Positions 1 to 7,866 of a stretch of DNA of 64,000 bases are shown here, one piece after another. The stretch's first letter is position 1. Every line of letters begins with the position of its first letter. The notes beneath the pieces are model-generated. The model was not told where the DNA came from. It saw only the letters and a program-made list of their open reading frames with translations, and ran no database searches. Both the position numbers and the translations under genes were made by a program. Source of the stretch: Pseudocalidococcus azoricus BACA0444 (lineage in GTDB: Bacteria > Cyanobacteriota > Cyanobacteriia > Thermosynechococcales > Thermosynechococcaceae); the NCBI RefSeq assembly GCF_031729055.1, contig NZ_JAVMIP010000010.1, positions 1 through 64,000 on the forward strand, in the 5' to 3' direction.

Positions 1-1
1 G

Positions 2-97
2 CTTAAGCCAGTCGTCGAGGATGTCGAACCACCCCCGCTCTGCTGGTGCGCGCCCTATTGCTATGGTCATGGAATTAAACCCTCTTGCAGATATTAA
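2..97 (+). CDS. Possible C-terminal end of a gene cut by the window edge
   Basis: An open frame enters from the left edge and ends at TAA 95-97, giving about 31 residues. The tail is rich in Pro, Cys and Tyr ([15 protein letters not shown]), a composition that looks like a real protein tail rather than random sequence. I do not recognise the family. With so little visible it may equally be chance, and the missing upstream sequence would settle it. Confidence 0.3.
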   Translation, partial: LKPVVEDVEPPPLCWCAPYCYGHGIKPSCRY

Positions 98-623
98 GTT
101 TCCCTAGCAAGGATGCTCAAAGTGCTGTTACCTATCTTCACCCAGTTTGGTGGGCCAAGACGGACACAAATTTACACTTCAAGACGAGATTTATATCAAG
201 ATAAAAAGACCTGTGAAGAATTTCAACCACCGCAGTAGTCCGTTGATCCGGCAATCAGCGAGCTTGGCCACAGGCTAATGCAACCCAAATCCCTAGGGCA
301 GGGTGGACGTGCATATTAACGTGATAGCGGAATTCTTACGAAATATCAAGTTTGATGGCGATGCTCTCATAAAACATAAACCCTAGGTAGGGTAAGCATT
401 TTTACTTAGTTTACTCTCCTAAAATCTGCCAACCCTTAAGAAAGCCCCCAGTCTTGCCTGGAAATTTATCCTGATCCTAGGCCCGAAAACCAGCACCAGG
501 GATGACTCAGAAATGAACCCCTGAATTCGGCCACCAAAATGGCGTAGTATCCTTAGGTCAATCCTGAATAAATTTGGAAACTTTTTTAACGGTTTACCTT
601 TCCTTCACGGACATTTTGCCCCT
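98..623. other. Intergenic region upstream of the ABC permease gene
   Basis: About 520 bases with no convincing reading frame on either strand and no tRNA-like or strong hairpin structure that I can see. It should contain the promoter of the natC-natA pair, but I could not pick a clear -35/-10 combination. No mobile-element ends were noticed. Confidence 0.4.
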
Positions 624-1916
624 ATGGTTGGATATTTAGTTTCCTTAGGAATTTTTACTGCCACCTTTGCCCTCTTTAGTTTGGGATTAAGTTTGCATTG
701 GGGCTTTACGGGACTGATTAATTTTGGCCATGTGGGCTTTTTGGCAGTGGGAGCCTATACAACAGTGCTCCTAAGCTTGGCGAACGTTCCCCTCGTTTTG
801 GCTGTGTTGGCTGGAATGTTGCTCTCAGCCCTTTTGGGGGTAATTATGGGCTTTTCTACCTTGCGTCTGCGGGAAGACTATTTAGCCATTGTCACCATTG
901 GGACTGCTGAAATCATTCGCCTGATTGCTCTGAATGAGGAATGGCTAACCCGTGGAGCGCGGGGGGTCTATGGCTATCCCTTACCTTTAGAGGGCTGGGA
1001 ACCACAGCGATTTTGGGTAGTTGGGATGATCCTTGTTTTAACTGGGATTACAAGCTTGGGGGGCTGGCGCTGGTGGCAATGGTTAGGGGGCATGATTGAT
1101 CTGCCTTTGCGGGTTAATCAACCTAGACGAGGGGCGGGCATTTTAGGGGCCTATTTGCTGACCTTAGTTGGCCTGGAGTGGAGCGTTTGGAGTTTAATTG
1201 ATCAACTATTGGCCGGCCGGGGAGTTCAGGTTTTGTGGCTGCTGATTGCTCTGCTCTGCTGGGCTGTCGGGGTTGGGCTTTTATCCCTACGCTATGTTAA
1301 TCCTAGACACTGGCGTAGTCTTCGGCGAGAATGGCTCTGGCTTTGGGGTGTCAATACCTTGGTGGCTGGCCTGGTGGGGATGTTGTACCGAGCCTTTGTC
1401 ACCGGCCTATGGGAGTTTACCTATAAAGCGGTTTTGCTGTGGCTGTTGTTGGTTGTCTTAGGGATTGTCTTTTGGCAGTTGGAAACCTGGGTGCGTTCTC
1501 CTTGGGGGCGGGTACTTAAGGCGATTCGGGAAGATGAAGAAGTGGCTAAAGCTTTGGGCAAAAATGTCTTTTCCTATAAGTTGCAGTCTTTAATGTTAGG
1601 GGGAGCGATTGCCGGTCTAGCGGGGTCATTTTATGCCTGGCAGTTGACCTTTATTAACCCTGATGGGTTTATCTCATTGCTCACGTTCCAGGCCTGGACA
1701 ATTGTAGTTCTGGGGGGGGCGGGGAGCAATGTTGGTGTTTTGATTGGTGCAACCCTATTTTGGGCTTACAGTACCCTGACCCGATTTTTACCCTTAGACG
1801 GCGGCCAATTAGATGCCTTGCGGGTGATGATTATCGGACTGTTACTGATCATCTTGATGATGTGGCGGCCCCAAGGTATTTTGGGCAAAAAAGAGGAACT
1901 GACCCTTGGACGCTAG
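624..1916 (+). CDS. natC: LivM-family permease of a Nat-type neutral/branched-chain amino acid ABC transporter
   Basis: Inner-membrane permease of the branched-chain amino acid (HAAT) ABC family. The N-terminus (LHWGFTGLINFGHVGFLAVGA) and the LREDYLAIVTIGTAEIIRL segment are typical LivM hallmarks, and VLKAIREDEEVAKALGKN near residue 300 is the EAA-like loop that contacts the ATPase. About ten hydrophobic segments are visible. At 430 aa it is longer than a typical LivM because of a central hydrophobic insertion (about residues 145-260), which I recall as usual for cyanobacterial NatC. The ATPase gene overlaps its 3' end, so the two are cotranscribed. The symbol is by analogy; a urea (UrtC) or other amide substrate is less likely but not excluded. 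Confidence 0.75.
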   Translation: MVGYLVSLGIFTATFALFSLGLSLHWGFTGLINFGHVGFLAVGAYTTVLLSLANVPLVLAVLAGMLLSALLGVIMGFSTLRLREDYLAIVTIGTAEIIRLIALNEEWLTRGARGVYGYPLPLEGWEPQRFWVVGMILVLTGITSLGGWRWWQWLGGMIDLPLRVNQPRRGAGILGAYLLTLVGLEWSVWSLIDQLLAGRGVQVLWLLIALLCWAVGVGLLSLRYVNPRHWRSLRREWLWLWGVNTLVAGLVGMLYRAFVTGLWEFTYKAVLLWLLLVVLGIVFWQLETWVRSPWGRVLKAIREDEEVAKALGKNVFSYKLQSLMLGGAIAGLAGSFYAWQLTFINPDGFISLLTFQAWTIVVLGGAGSNVGVLIGATLFWAYSTLTRFLPLDGGQLDALRVMIIGLLLIILMMWRPQGILGKKEELTLGR

Positions 1917-2721
1917 TGATTTAACCCGACCGGCTCAATCTGGTACGGCAACCTTGGCTCCCCAGGCCCCGTTGTTAACCGCGACGGATATTTGCAAAAG
2001 CTTTGGCGGGATTAAGGCCGTAGAGCGGGCGAGTATTTCTGTCCAGGCCGGGAGCATTACTGGGTTAATTGGGCCGAATGGTGCGGGTAAAACAACCCTC
2101 TTTAATTTGCTCTGTAATTTTTTACCCCTCGATAGCGGTCGCGTGATTTTTGATGGTGAACCGATTAATCAACTCCAGCCCCACCAGGTTGCCCTCCAAG
2201 GTCTGTTACGCACCTTTCAAGTCGCCCGCGTCCTCTCCCGTTTATCGGTGATGGAAAATATGCTCCTCGCTGCTCCTCATCAGTCTGGTGAAAAACTCTG
2301 GAATGGTTGGTTACAGCCCCAGCGAATTCGCCAAGAAGAACAGGACTTACAACAACGGGCCTGGGAAATTTTGGCCTGTGTCGGATTAGCCACCAAAGCC
2401 CATGATTATGCCGGTTGCTTATCAGGGGGACAACGAAAACTCCTGGAATTAGCCCGCGTCATGATGCACCGCCCCCGACTTGTTTTACTTGACGAACCTG
2501 CTGCTGGGGTCAATCCGACCTTAATCCAACAAATTTGTGAGCATATTCAATGTTGGAATCAAGAGGGTGTAACTTTTTTGATTATTGAACATAATATGGA
2601 TGTGATTATGTCCCTGTGTGACAACGTCTGGGTCTTGGCAGAAGGAAAAAATCTCGCCGCAGGCCCTCCCCAGGAGATCCAACAGCATCCTGATGTGTTA
2701 GCAGCTTATTTAGGTCAATAG
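1906..2721 (+). CDS. natA: LivG-family ATP-binding subunit of the Nat-type amino acid ABC transporter
   Basis: Cytoplasmic ATPase that powers the permease. Walker A is GPNGAGKTT (about residue 57), the ABC signature is LSGGQRKLLE (about 168) and Walker B is LVLLDEPAAGVNP. The GVNP extension and the IIEHNMDVIM segment are LivG-like. The only plausible start is TTG at 1906, which overlaps the permease stop by 11 bases and implies translational coupling. The N-terminal 25 residues before the nucleotide-binding domain are Thr/Ala/Pro-rich. The second ATPase (LivF/NatE type) and the LivH permease of such systems are absent from the window, and the likely binding protein lies at 23148-24404. Confidence 0.8.
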   Translation: MDASDLTRPAQSGTATLAPQAPLLTATDICKSFGGIKAVERASISVQAGSITGLIGPNGAGKTTLFNLLCNFLPLDSGRVIFDGEPINQLQPHQVALQGLLRTFQVARVLSRLSVMENMLLAAPHQSGEKLWNGWLQPQRIRQEEQDLQQRAWEILACVGLATKAHDYAGCLSGGQRKLLELARVMMHRPRLVLLDEPAAGVNPTLIQQICEHIQCWNQEGVTFLIIEHNMDVIMSLCDNVWVLAEGKNLAAGPPQEIQQHPDVLAAYLGQ

Positions 2722-2799
2722 TGGGGCTAAGTTTTTAATAAATTCTTAAAATCAAAACAGCAGCGGTAAGGCAGGATTTAAGGTCATTGCGATTTGGGG

Positions 2800-3021
2800 C
2801 TATTTGGGTTCGGGGAGAGTCGAAATCCTGGCCTGAGGCAGAATGGAGACCGGGAATGGCTTGGGGCCATCGGCTGTAAATGCGGCCATTGCTAGAGGAC
2901 AGGCGCGCCAATATCCCTTGACTGGAACCCCCAATTGCCGACATTCACCCCCACGCCGACCCTGGGGATCATAGTGAGAGCAAAATCGACAAGTTGAGAC
3001 ATTTATCGAAGCGTGTTCCAT
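2800..3021 (-). CDS. Small conserved cyanobacterial Cys-motif protein
   Basis: A 73-residue protein with CRFCSHYDPQGRRGGECRQLG followed by RACPLAM, giving four cysteines spaced as a possible small metal-binding knuckle. I recall such CxxCxHY proteins as common in cyanobacteria but know no function. No signal peptide or membrane segment is seen. The gene stands alone, convergent with natA. A shorter frame on the same strand over this stretch lacks these features and was rejected. The C-terminal third (from about residue 50) is low-complexity. Confidence 0.6.
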   Translation of the reverse strand: MEHASINVSTCRFCSHYDPQGRRGGECRQLGVPVKGYWRACPLAMAAFTADGPKPFPVSILPQARISTLPEPK

Positions 3022-3392
3022 TGGGGATCAACTCCGTAGTAAAAAGATACCTCTATCTCCATCCTAGGGAAGGGTTCAGGAGGGATTTTCAGTTGATCAC
3101 AGCTTCAAGGGGTTATCAAGAGGGCAGTTGAGGATTTACAGGCCTGGAAAACAACTTTTAGAATCTTTTCAGAATGTCGTTACATTTTGCAATCAAAAAT
3201 TTATTATTCTTATGCTCATAATTTTCTTAAACTGAGGATTAGAGTCGTCAGATCAGCAATGTTCTTCGATTGACTGAGGATTTGATTGATCCCAAATTAC
3301 TTATCATAGTTTCAGCCCAATAAAAAATAGCCAAAAAAACGCCCATGACCAAATCACGAGCGTTACATAAAGCGATTTATCGCTACAGTTCG
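3022..3392. other. Intergenic region between acsF and the small Cys-motif gene
   Basis: About 370 bases, AT-rich in the middle. It should hold the promoter of the leftward small gene on one side. On the other it holds the acsF terminator annotated at 3333-3364. No other reading frame or repeat stands out. Confidence 0.5.
3333..3364 (-). terminator. Intrinsic terminator of acsF
   Basis: On the minus strand just after the acsF stop, AACGCTC pairs with GGGCGTT (7 bp including one T-G pair) around a loop of about 11 bases, and a run of T residues follows directly. The position and T-tail fit Rho-independent termination. Confidence 0.6.
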
Positions 3393-4547
3393 TTACTTTA
3401 CAGAGCCTACGGCAACCTCTTGCGGGGGTAACAGGAAGAGTTTGAGTAGTTGCCCCATGTTGGCTGCATAGAGGGGGAGCTTGCGGAAGAACTTGACCAG
3501 GCCGGGTTGTTGGCTATTGGCAATCTCGCTCAGCTTGACATTGTTTTCCACACAGGCCTCGAGACGGGGATAAAACTCAGGATGATCCACATCTAAGACA
3601 ATTGGAAAGACCCGCCCGGCGGTGGCATTGGTTTCTTTAATCACTTCCTTGTCAAATTCCCGCGCATCCAGGCCAATGGCAGCATAGAATTTCGACCGCT
3701 GGAGGTCATTCAGGTACATGGTGGCAAAAACAGACAAGAGGAAGAACCGACACCAGAGTTTGGGGGGAACCCAGGAGACCATCAAATAGCGACTCCAGGC
3801 CTTGCCAGAAAAGGAGCGAGGAATTTCTTTCAGCTTTTGCCACAGCGACCGAGGCCGATCCAGCATTTTCGGTTGGGCCCGCATCACCGCATCGAAGAAG
3901 TCCCCATGACGGTTTTCATCTTGGCACCAGTTTTCAAAGAACTTAAAGATGGGGTAAATCCGATCCTCTGGGTGCGCTTCTAAATGTCGGTAGATTTTGA
4001 TGTACCGCCAATAGCCAATTTTCTCTGATAGATAGGTTGCGTAGAAAATAAACTCTGGTTCAAAGTAGGTGTAGCTGCGCACCTGAGTTAAAAAGCCTAA
4101 ATCCAGGGACAAATTAAAGTCGGACATGGCCTTATTTAAGAAGCCAGCATGACGGGCCTCATCCCGAGACATGAGGGAAAAGCCCTCGGCCAAAATCGGA
4201 TTTTTTCCCTTCAGTTTGCGACTCAGTTCCTTATAGAGAAGAAATCCAGAAAATTCAGCCGTGCAGGAGCGTTCTAAAAACTCCACAAACATCTGCCGGG
4301 TTTCCCCATCAATATGCTCCCAGGACTGCTCAAAGTCTTCATCCCGGACAAAGTGGTGGCGATTATAGTCCGTGCGAAACTCAGCTAAAATCGCTTCTAG
4401 CTCGGCCTGATTTTCCGTGACATCAAGCTGGGCCATTGCCTCAAAATCGGTGGTATAGAACCGGGGAGTGAGAATCGTTTCTTGGGCCGGTGCTTTCACC
4501 CCAGGCCGGACTTCATCAAACTCAGGCTTAGTTAAAGTATTAACCAT
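3393..4547 (-). CDS. acsF: Mg-protoporphyrin IX monomethyl ester (oxidative) cyclase, aerobic
   Basis: Catalyses formation of the isocyclic E ring of chlorophyll, an O2-dependent di-iron reaction, turning Mg-protoporphyrin monomethyl ester into divinyl protochlorophyllide. At 384 aa it has family length. The ferritin-like iron ligands are visible as the EARH motif (residues 130-133) and the ENRH motif (211-214), with E98 in the helix before the first. I chose ATG at 4547 (start [10 protein letters not shown]) because the longer open frame to 4622 adds a non-conserved sequence. A good terminator follows. It is expected at the membrane with Ycf54. In cyanobacteria with two cyclases this would be the main aerobic one; no second copy is in the window. 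Confidence 0.93.
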   Translation of the reverse strand: MVNTLTKPEFDEVRPGVKAPAQETILTPRFYTTDFEAMAQLDVTENQAELEAILAEFRTDYNRHHFVRDEDFEQSWEHIDGETRQMFVEFLERSCTAEFSGFLLYKELSRKLKGKNPILAEGFSLMSRDEARHAGFLNKAMSDFNLSLDLGFLTQVRSYTYFEPEFIFYATYLSEKIGYWRYIKIYRHLEAHPEDRIYPIFKFFENWCQDENRHGDFFDAVMRAQPKMLDRPRSLWQKLKEIPRSFSGKAWSRYLMVSWVPPKLWCRFFLLSVFATMYLNDLQRSKFYAAIGLDAREFDKEVIKETNATAGRVFPIVLDVDHPEFYPRLEACVENNVKLSEIANSQQPGLVKFFRKLPLYAANMGQLLKLFLLPPQEVAVGSVK

Positions 4548-4759
4548 GGTTGTATCGCTGTCGTTCCAGATATGCGGACACTCATTTAAGCATCGTAGCG
4601 AACCTCCCCTCTGAGTTGGCAATTGTTTACAGAAGCGTTACATTTCTCCATCTTGACCCAGAATCTGATTAACCCGTGCTACAGGGGAAAGTGCCCAAGC
4701 CTGGGGGACAATGGATTTCCATATTAATGTCAAGGGAACCCCTAACCCGACTGCGGCCC

Positions 4760-5878
4760 TTAAAAAATGACTAAATTATCTCGATGAATGACGGTGTCGG
4801 GGCCGGCGTAACCCAAAATTTTGGGAATGTCTTCGGAATGTTGGCCACAGATCAGGGCTAATTCGCTGCTGTTGTAATTAACTAATCCCCGAGCTATCTC
4901 AGTGCCGCTTAAGTCGCATACTTGCACCGCGTCCTCGGCCTGGAAGACTCCGGCAATCCCTTTGATACCCGCAGCTAATAAAGATCGCCCCTCCCCTTGA
5001 ATCGCCCGAATTGCCCCCCCATCTAAATGGAGTTGTCCTTGGGGAATCAGGGCCCTAGCAATCCAACGTTTACGGGCATTTACTGGTTTGGCCTGGGGCA
5101 TAAATTGGGTTCCCAAAGCTTCCCCACCGAGGATTTTTAAGATGTTTTCCGGTTGCTGCCCATCGGTAATCACTGTCCGCACCCCAGCCTCGGTGGCAAT
5201 TTCTGCGGCTGATATTTTAGTGGCCATGCCGCCGGTTCCCCAGGCCGAGCCTCGCCCCCCAATCTCTACGGATAAAGCGGCCAATTCATCGAGATGATGG
5301 ACAATGGAAATGGGTTGGGCCGCTGGAGTCCGCCGGGGATCAGCCGAATAGAGGCGATCGACATCTGTGAGCAAAAATAACCAATCTGCCTCAATTAAAC
5401 TAGCCACCAGGGCCGAGAGGGTATCGTTATCCCCAAACTTAAGCTCTTCTACGGCCACCGTGTCGTTTTCATTGACAATCGGGATGATCCCCAATTCGAG
5501 TAATGCTTGGAAGGTATTGTAAGCGTTGATATACCCTTGACGATGAATTAAATCTTGACGGGTTAAGAGTAGCTGGGCAATGGGTTGCTCCAAAACGGAG
5601 AAAAAATCATCATAGAAGTGAATCAGTCGCCCCTGTCCCACCGCCGCAACGGCCTGTTTGAGTGCTAAATTCTGGGGGCGGGCCTTTAATCCCAACCGGG
5701 CTGCCCCAACTCCCACGGCCCCAGAAGAGACTAAGACCACCTGGTTGCCCCCCTGGCGCAATTGACAGAGGACTTCCACTAAACGGGCAACCGTGGCCAG
5801 GGCCAGATGTCCCGATGCTGGCTGTGTCAGACTTGAAGTCCCAATTTTGATGACAATCTTGTTACCCTGGGACTCCAT
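4760..5878 (-). CDS. proB: Glutamate 5-kinase
   Basis: First step of proline synthesis: phosphorylates L-glutamate to glutamyl-5-phosphate. The amino acid kinase domain begins at [12 protein letters not shown], with [20 protein letters not shown] and [12 protein letters not shown] (substrate and nucleotide sites) in order. A C-terminal PUA domain (about residues 275-365) gives the long 372-aa form. The ATG at 5878 is preferred over the frame start at 5905 because AGAGAGGTGG lies just upstream as a ribosome binding site. proC, the last enzyme of the pathway, is at 12409; proA is not in the window. Confidence 0.93.
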   Translation of the reverse strand: MESQGNKIVIKIGTSSLTQPASGHLALATVARLVEVLCQLRQGGNQVVLVSSGAVGVGAARLGLKARPQNLALKQAVAAVGQGRLIHFYDDFFSVLEQPIAQLLLTRQDLIHRQGYINAYNTFQALLELGIIPIVNENDTVAVEELKFGDNDTLSALVASLIEADWLFLLTDVDRLYSADPRRTPAAQPISIVHHLDELAALSVEIGGRGSAWGTGGMATKISAAEIATEAGVRTVITDGQQPENILKILGGEALGTQFMPQAKPVNARKRWIARALIPQGQLHLDGGAIRAIQGEGRSLLAAGIKGIAGVFQAEDAVQVCDLSGTEIARGLVNYNSSELALICGQHSEDIPKILGYAGPDTVIHRDNLVIF

Positions 5879-6216
5879 AGCCACCTCTCTGTGCCCACAA
5901 TTCAATCAACAGTTTTGGCAGAGGCTATTATCCCACTTCCCAGATGCGCCCGGCTCAATCCTTACCTTTGGGGCTGTGACCAGGCCTGGCCTGTAAATTA
6001 GAGGAAAAATTAGGGATCAAGGCTTTCCATAAACAAAATGCTGATCCCCAGGTAGGAAACCAGCATTTCGTCAAAGTATTTAGAGTTGATTTATGGTTAA
6101 GGTCTTTATGGGCTGACCTCATTTCAATTAACTTAATAATTGCAAAAGTTAAGGGGGGAGTCACTGAAATTTACAATTTCTTTAGATTTCCATGATTATT
6201 TGGATACTTGATCACT
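5879..6216. other. Divergent intergenic region between proB and the thioesterase gene
   Basis: About 340 bases between two divergently transcribed genes, so it should carry both promoters. It contains one copy of the host word CCAGGCCTGG (near 5990). I see no convincing additional gene; the short frames here are shadows without ribosome binding sites. Confidence 0.4.
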
Positions 6217-6627
6217 ATGACCTATGGGCGAATTGTCCGCTTTGCTGATACGGATGCAGCAGGGGTTGTTTATTTTGCCAATGTCTTAAATTTTTGCCAT
6301 GAGGCCTATGAGGATTCCCTTTTGCATCAGGGAATTGTCTTGCCCCAGATGGCCAATTTTCCCCGCTTAGCCTTACCGATTACCCATGCTGAGGTCAATT
6401 TCAAGTTACCCCTAGTCTGCGGGGATCATCTAAATATTGGCATCAAACCAGAGCAAATTGATTCTTTCAGCTATGAAATTAATTTCCAGGTCATCCGACT
6501 TCGAGATGAAAAACTTGCGGCCCAGGCCCGGACTCGCCATGTTTGCCTCGACATTCAAACTCGCCACCGCTGTGAACTGCCCTCCATCCTCCAGGCCTGG
6601 TTAAGCGCCTATGCTGGACATGACTAG
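6217..6627 (+). CDS. 1,4-dihydroxy-2-naphthoyl-CoA hydrolase (hotdog thioesterase)
   Basis: A 136-residue 4HBT/hotdog thioesterase. The N-terminal RFADTDAAGVVYFANVLNFCHEAYE contains the catalytic Asp (D in DAAGVVY) typical of the YbgC/FcbC clade. In cyanobacteria this family hydrolyses DHNA-CoA in phylloquinone (vitamin K1) synthesis for photosystem I; the specific assignment rests on recalled similarity to Synechocystis Slr0204. ATG at 6217 is preferred to the TTG three codons upstream. Its last 105 bases lie inside the direct repeat that recurs at 7387-7866; this upstream copy is the intact one, ending in a TAG that is changed to TGG in the other copy. Confidence 0.8.
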   Translation: MTYGRIVRFADTDAAGVVYFANVLNFCHEAYEDSLLHQGIVLPQMANFPRLALPITHAEVNFKLPLVCGDHLNIGIKPEQIDSFSYEINFQVIRLRDEKLAAQARTRHVCLDIQTRHRCELPSILQAWLSAYAGHD

Positions 6628-7001
6628 CTCCCCAGAAATCTTGATTAACTCACTTCTCTTCCCTCTTTCCTTCTTTTATGTCTTCCCCACCTTGGCTGAA
6701 TGTATTACTCGACTGTCCAGGGAATACCGGAGTTTTTACCTATGCTTAACCCCCAGATCTGATTGTGCAGCCGGGTGATTTAGTGACCGTTCCCTTTGGG
6801 CCTGGGCAAGTAGGGGGCATTGTGATAGGACTACTGGATCAACCTCCCCCAGACCTATCCCCTGAGCAGATTCGCCCCATTACGGAAGTTATCCAGCCCC
6901 GCTTTTTTAGTCCCTCCTATTGGCAACTGCTGGAACGCACCGCTGCTTACTGCTACACCGCCCTCATCTAAGTCCTAAGAACGGCTCTACCCCCAGGCCA
7001 G
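6522..7001. repeat. Direct repeat, copy A (thioesterase 3' end plus priA 5' end)
   Basis: About 480 bases repeated at 7387-7866 at a constant offset of 865. The central 308 bases (6627-6934) look identical by eye. The 105 bases before and 67 bases after differ at roughly 8-15 percent of positions. This mosaic pattern suggests a duplication followed by gene conversion of the centre. Copy A holds the intact thioesterase end and a dead priA 5' fragment. Confidence 0.9.
6678..6971 (+). pseudogene. Truncated 5' fragment of priA
   Basis: The frame starts at ATG 6678 (MSSPPWLNVLLDCPGN), meets TAA at 6747-6749, and reopens at GTG 6765 as QPGDLVTVPFGPGQVGG, the PriA N-terminal DNA-binding domain. It ends at TAA 6969-6971 after about 98 codons. 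It is a duplicate of the first part of the full priA at 7630; the downstream helicase part is absent here. It has no likely function. Confidence 0.85.
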
Positions 7002-7041
7002 TGGGACAGAACAAAGATAGACCCCAACAAATGCAGCAACC

Positions 7042-7350
7042 CTAAAACGAGATCGTTACCCCGGAACGACTTTGGGGATAAATATACTGCACGGGTGGCC
7101 GGGCATAACGGGCCCGGTTGTGTTTAGACCGAGCTGAGGAATGGTGAAAATAGGGCTGGGGAGGCACATATTGAATTTGTGGCTGGGGCGGAATCAGATA
7201 AATTGGCTGAGGTTGGGCACCGGGGAGATTCACATTCACATTTAACTGGGCATTGGCGGGAACAACACGAGTGGTTAAGGTTAAGCCCAGCGAAGTTGTT
7301 AGTAGGGCTAGGGTTTTCATCGTGTTCATGGCGTGTTTTTTAAACATCAT
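7042..7350 (-). CDS. Small secreted Pro-rich protein of unknown function
   Basis: A 102-residue protein with a clear signal peptide: a lysine-containing start, a hydrophobic stretch (TLALLTTSLGLTLTT) and a probable cleavage after ANA (about residue 34). The mature part is rich in Pro, Gln, Tyr and Asn (LIPPQPQIQYVPPQPYF) with a basic central patch, so it should be a small periplasmic or outer-surface protein. The strong GGAGGAG upstream of tandem ATGs (7350 and 7347) supports expression; the second ATG has the better spacing. It sits alone between the two copies of the 480-bp repeat, on the opposite strand to its neighbours, and probably arrived or was trapped when the duplication formed. Confidence 0.7.
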   Translation of the reverse strand: MMFKKHAMNTMKTLALLTTSLGLTLTTRVVPANAQLNVNVNLPGAQPQPIYLIPPQPQIQYVPPQPYFHHSSARSKHNRARYARPPVQYIYPQSRSGVTISF

Positions 7351-7386
7351 CGTCTCCTCCGACCCTGAGATAAATGCTTTGGTTCC

Positions 7387-7513
7387 CCAGGCCCGGACTC
7401 GCCATATTTACCCCGACATTCAAACTCGCCACCACTGTGAACTACCCCCAATCCTCCAGGCCTGGTTAAGTGCCTATGCTGGACATGACTGGCTCCCCAG
7501 AAATCTTGATTAA
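7387..7513 (+). pseudogene. 3' remnant of the DHNA-CoA thioesterase gene
   Basis: Encodes only the last ~37 residues of the thioesterase (ARTRHIYPDIQTRHHCEL...), with several substitutions and with the original stop changed from TAG to TGG, so that it runs on to 7513. It has no start or catalytic Asp region. It is a duplication scar. Confidence 0.85.
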
Positions 7514-7866
7514 CTCACTTCTCTTCCCTCTTTCCTTCTTTTATGTCTTCCCCACCTTGGCTGAATGTATTACTCGACTGTCCAGGGAATACCGGAGTTT
7601 TTACCTATGCTTAACCCCCAGATCTGATTGTGCAGCCGGGTGATTTAGTGACCGTTCCCTTTGGGCCTGGGCAAGTAGGGGGCATTGTGATAGGACTACT
7701 GGATCAACCTCCCCCAGACCTATCCCCTGAGCAGATTCGCCCCATTACGGAAGTTATCCAGCCCCGCTTTTTTAGTCCCTCCTATTGGCAACTGCTGGAG
7801 CGCACTGCGGCCTACTATTACACCCCCCTCGTCCAAGTCCTGAGAACGGCCCTACCCCCAGGCCTG
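7387..7866. repeat. Direct repeat, copy B (thioesterase 3' remnant plus priA 5' end)
   Basis: Second copy of the repeat described at 6522-7001. Here the thioesterase part is a headless remnant, while the priA part continues into the full gene. The flanks have drifted from copy A but the central 308 bases (7492-7799) are identical by eye, including the in-frame TAA in the priA 5' end. Confidence 0.9.

Noticed and set aside
2735-2944. 69-aa minus-strand frame over the small Cys-motif gene
   Set aside because: Overlaps the better supported 2800-3021 frame on the same strand and has no conserved motif.
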